DNA from: UBA9732 sp963649615 | GTDB taxonomy: Bacteria; Spirochaetota; Spirochaetia; Sphaerochaetales; Sphaerochaetaceae | DNA length: 6,084 bases | NCBI GenBank assembly: GCA_963649615.1 | Contig: CAVJIN010000073.1 | Span: forward strand, 1-6,084 | Direction: 5' to 3' | Part shown: piece by piece, positions 5,501 through 6,084 of the stretch | Layout: the number at the start of each line of letters is the position of its first letter | Position numbering within the stretch: the stretch's first letter is position 1 | Position numbers and translations under genes: made by a program | The notes under the pieces: generated by a model | The model's input: only the letters and a program-made list of their open reading frames with translations | What the model was told of the DNA's origin: nothing | Database searches by the model: none

Positions 5501-6084
5501 GATACCAAGCGGAGCTTTGTCCGGTGTATTGTATGTTGTTTCTGTTTCTATTCCAAATAGTGTGACGAGTATAGGAGATTCTGCTTTTTCTGGATGTAGT
5601 GGACTAACAAGTATAACAATTCCAAATAGTGTGACGAGTATAGGAGATTATGCCTTCAAATGGTGCAGCGGGCTAACAGAGATAACAATTCCATCAAGTG
5701 TAACGAGTATAGGACGTTTCGCTTTTAACAATAATGATCTTGCTTCTATAGAAGTTGATGAATTAAACCCATTCTACTATAGTGAAGGGAATTGTTTGAT
5801 AACAAAAAATACTAACGAGCTTGTTTTTGGTTGTAAAAACAGTGTAATTCCATCAAGTGTGACGAGTATTGGAAATTGTGCCTTTTCAGGTTGCAAAGGT
5901 TTAAGCAAAATAACAATTCCAGACGGAGTGACCAGTATAGGAACTTTTGCTTTTTATGATTGTATTGGACTTAAAAGTGTAACAATACCATCAAGTGTAA
6001 CGAGTATAGGAGATTCTGCCTTCTATGGTTGCACTGGCTTAGCAGAGATAACCATTCCAGAAGGAGTGACGAGTATAGGAAATT
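2553..6084 (+). CDS. Large repeat-rich surface lipoprotein: Listeria-Bacteroides repeats plus BspA-like LRRs (3' end outside window)
   Basis: One frame is open from ATG 2553 to the right edge, 1177 codons with no stop. GGAG at 2539-2542 is a plausible ribosome binding site with a 10-base spacer. Residues 1-18 are a lipoprotein signal peptide: MKK, a Leu/Phe-rich core, and lipobox LMSC with Cys19 as the lipidated residue. The product should therefore be anchored in a membrane and probably shown at the surface. Residues about 28-565 hold seven repeats of roughly 70-75 residues, each ending in an aromatic-rich YA.W or VAVW motif, of the Listeria-Bacteroides (InlB B-repeat, Flg_new) type. A linker (about 566-605) leads into BspA/Treponema-type leucine-rich repeats (LRR_5) from about residue 606 to the edge, with consensus LTEITIP.SVTSIG..AF.GC. 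Known relatives (BspA of Tannerella, LrrA of Treponema denticola) act in adhesion to host matrix or other bacteria, so adhesion is the likely role by family. The ligand cannot be inferred. The C-terminus is not seen. Confidence 0.9.
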   Translation, partial: MKKVFYLCLFLLFFCLMSCKSEVEVKTYTVTFDANGADNGFVPNKITVKEEERFQVPSQGTLSKNGYDFASWNTVSDGSGDSYKKSESITIDKDVTFYAQWTPHIYSIFYELDGGALPEEKVNPVEYSIETETFVLINPQKDGFEFLGWETSSSTEPKKSVLINKGTNGNLSFIAVWKALPSYFITYDSNGGEGAIDSVYKYEGQSVEIGSSEGISRKGYVFDCWNTKSDGTGTDYKPNDEYTEDEILTLYAKWDIVEYTISYDLGVGELPTGKENPNKYTIESETFVLISPEKDLYEFKGWKLEGSENLTAKVDFKVEKGTTGNLSLVAVWSPFYFVTYNANGGEGAIDNTCKYEAQTVEIASDEGISRNGYTFAGWNTKKDGSGTGYNPRDSYKVDADLTLYAKWEVIKYSLSYDLCGGTLPSGESNPTEYTVETDTFTLMNPSKSEEYGFLGWKESDSSDETAQDKLSIAKGSIGNKSFVAVWKKLNKCTVTFNSNGADGGSGPGSLIVYEESLNPVPACGSLYKDDCTFYGWNTDSNGNGVLYKESDLIKVNEDIILYAIWKNGSVLKFTQLSDSSYSVNCSNKNVDTSIVIPPTYKGAPVVEIEGSAFRGCTGLAEITIPEGVTSIGNSAFYDCSGLTSVTIPSSVMSIGRNAFYGCCGLTEITIPNSVTSIGDYAFECCSGLTEITIPSSVTSIGFGAFKECSRLTTIAVQDGNSVYYNQGNCLIQADTKNLIKGFNDSIIPSYVKRIEDYAFSDCSNLLTDITIPSSVTSIGDSAFQGCIGLTEITIPEGVTSIGDSAFQGCIGLTEITIPEGVTSIGDSAFQGCIGLTEITIPEGVTSIGNGAFYDCSGLKSVTIPSSVTSIGNAAFQGCIGLTEITIPEGVTSIGNGAFYDCSGLKSVTIPSSVTSIGNAAFQGCIGLTEITIPEGVTSIGNGAFYCCSHLRSVTIASSVTSIGKDAFNGGRNLSIIFEEGMTKIPSGALSGVLYVVSVSIPNSVTSIGDSAFSGCSGLTSITIPNSVTSIGDYAFKWCSGLTEITIPSSVTSIGRFAFNNNDLASIEVDELNPFYYSEGNCLITKNTNELVFGCKNSVIPSSVTSIGNCAFSGCKGLSKITIPDGVTSIGTFAFYDCIGLKSVTIPSSVTSIGDSAFYGCTGLAEITIPEGVTSIGN
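2634..4247 (+). repeat. Seven alternating Listeria-Bacteroides-type protein repeats (A-B-A-B-A-B-A)
   Basis: Two repeat types alternate inside the lipoprotein. Type A starts like VTFDANG, carries GY.F..WNT..DG.G and ends LYAKW. The four copies are at about residues 28-101, 183-254, 336-407 and 492-565. Type B starts like SYDL.GG.LP, carries TF.L..P......F.GW, and ends GN.SFVAVW. The three copies are at about 106-177, 259-332 and 412-486. Starts of successive A copies are 155, 153 and 156 residues apart, so the unit of duplication appears to be an A+B pair. Copies have diverged clearly at DNA level, unlike the LRR array, so this expansion is older. Both types keep the beta-grasp-like pattern of the InlB B-repeat family. 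Confidence 0.82.
4878..5083 (+). repeat. Perfect 69-bp tandem repeat, three copies
   Basis: From 4878 to 5083 every base matches the base 69 further on, giving 206 bases or practically three identical copies of one LRR unit (GDSAFQGCIG then LTEITIPEGVTS). Matching ends on the left at 4877/4946 (a versus g) and on the right at 5015/5084 (g versus t). Identity at silent codon positions shows recent tandem duplication or conversion rather than protein-level selection alone. Confidence 0.9.
5032..5380 (+). repeat. Perfect 138-bp tandem repeat, about 2.5 copies
   Basis: Directly overlapping the 69-bp array is a second, higher-order repeat of two LRR units (NGAFYDCSG type plus NAAFQGCIG type). Full copies are 5094-5231 and 5232-5369, identical by eye. 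The period holds from 5032 to 5380, broken by t/g at 5031/5169 and t/c at 5243/5381. It is a separate expansion event of doubled unit size. Confidence 0.88.

Larger units (their letters stand above)
4368..6084 (+). repeat. BspA-like leucine-rich repeat array, more than 20 units
   Basis: Units of about 23 residues (69 bases) run from about residue 606 to the window edge. Each has the form L..ITIP..VTSIG..AF..C.G, so nearly every unit carries one Cys in the same place, giving a cysteine ladder. I count about 22 units and one cut by the edge. Two units are enlarged by a hairpin-like insert containing YY..GNCLI followed by a short N.L..G segment and ..IP (about 4683-4830 and 5745-5880). Such inserts are also known in other BspA-like arrays. 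One unit (about 5466-5523) is degenerate: TSIG is replaced by TKIP. The TSIG codons are almost always ACG AGT ATA GGA. Confidence 0.9.

Overview
The window is AT-rich, bacterial and accessory in character. No tRNA, rRNA or core housekeeping gene is visible. The best guess for the host is a spirochaete of the Treponema type, or another gut or oral anaerobe. This rests on the large gene on the right, which encodes a lipoprotein combining Listeria-Bacteroides (InlB B-like) repeats with a BspA/Treponema-type leucine-rich repeat array. Treponema and Bacteroidales are known for such proteins. Clostridia cannot be excluded, because the serine recombinase tail and the strong AGGAGG ribosome binding sites fit them equally well. 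The assignment is inference.

All supported genes read rightward. (1) Positions 1-446 hold the C-terminal end of a large serine recombinase whose catalytic part lies off the left edge. (2) Positions 447-1003 hold no intact gene. They contain an AT-rich inverted repeat, four copies of a 12-bp tandem repeat inside a start-less open frame (546-701) that looks like a gene remnant, a C7 tract and a short palindrome. (3) Positions 1004-2448 form a tight two-gene operon: a 390-residue FRG-domain protein, then an 86-residue protein with one CxxC motif. The second ribosome binding site overlaps the first gene's stop codon. (4) Positions 2553-6084 are one continuous open frame of 1177 codons with no stop before the right edge. 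It encodes a lipoprotein signal peptide, seven Listeria-Bacteroides-type repeats in an alternating A-B-A-B-A-B-A order, and then more than 20 leucine-rich repeats of about 23 residues.

The layout suggests an integrated mobile element (recombinase) with or beside a small cargo operon, followed by a surface adhesin-like lipoprotein. The FRG and CxxC pair is the only candidate for a little-described system here. Its job cannot be read from the sequence, and a defence or toxin-type role is only a hypothesis from context. The LRR gene shows clear recent repeat expansion: 69-bp and 138-bp perfect tandem repeats plus longer-range block duplications. Its length is therefore likely to vary between strains and may be misassembled.
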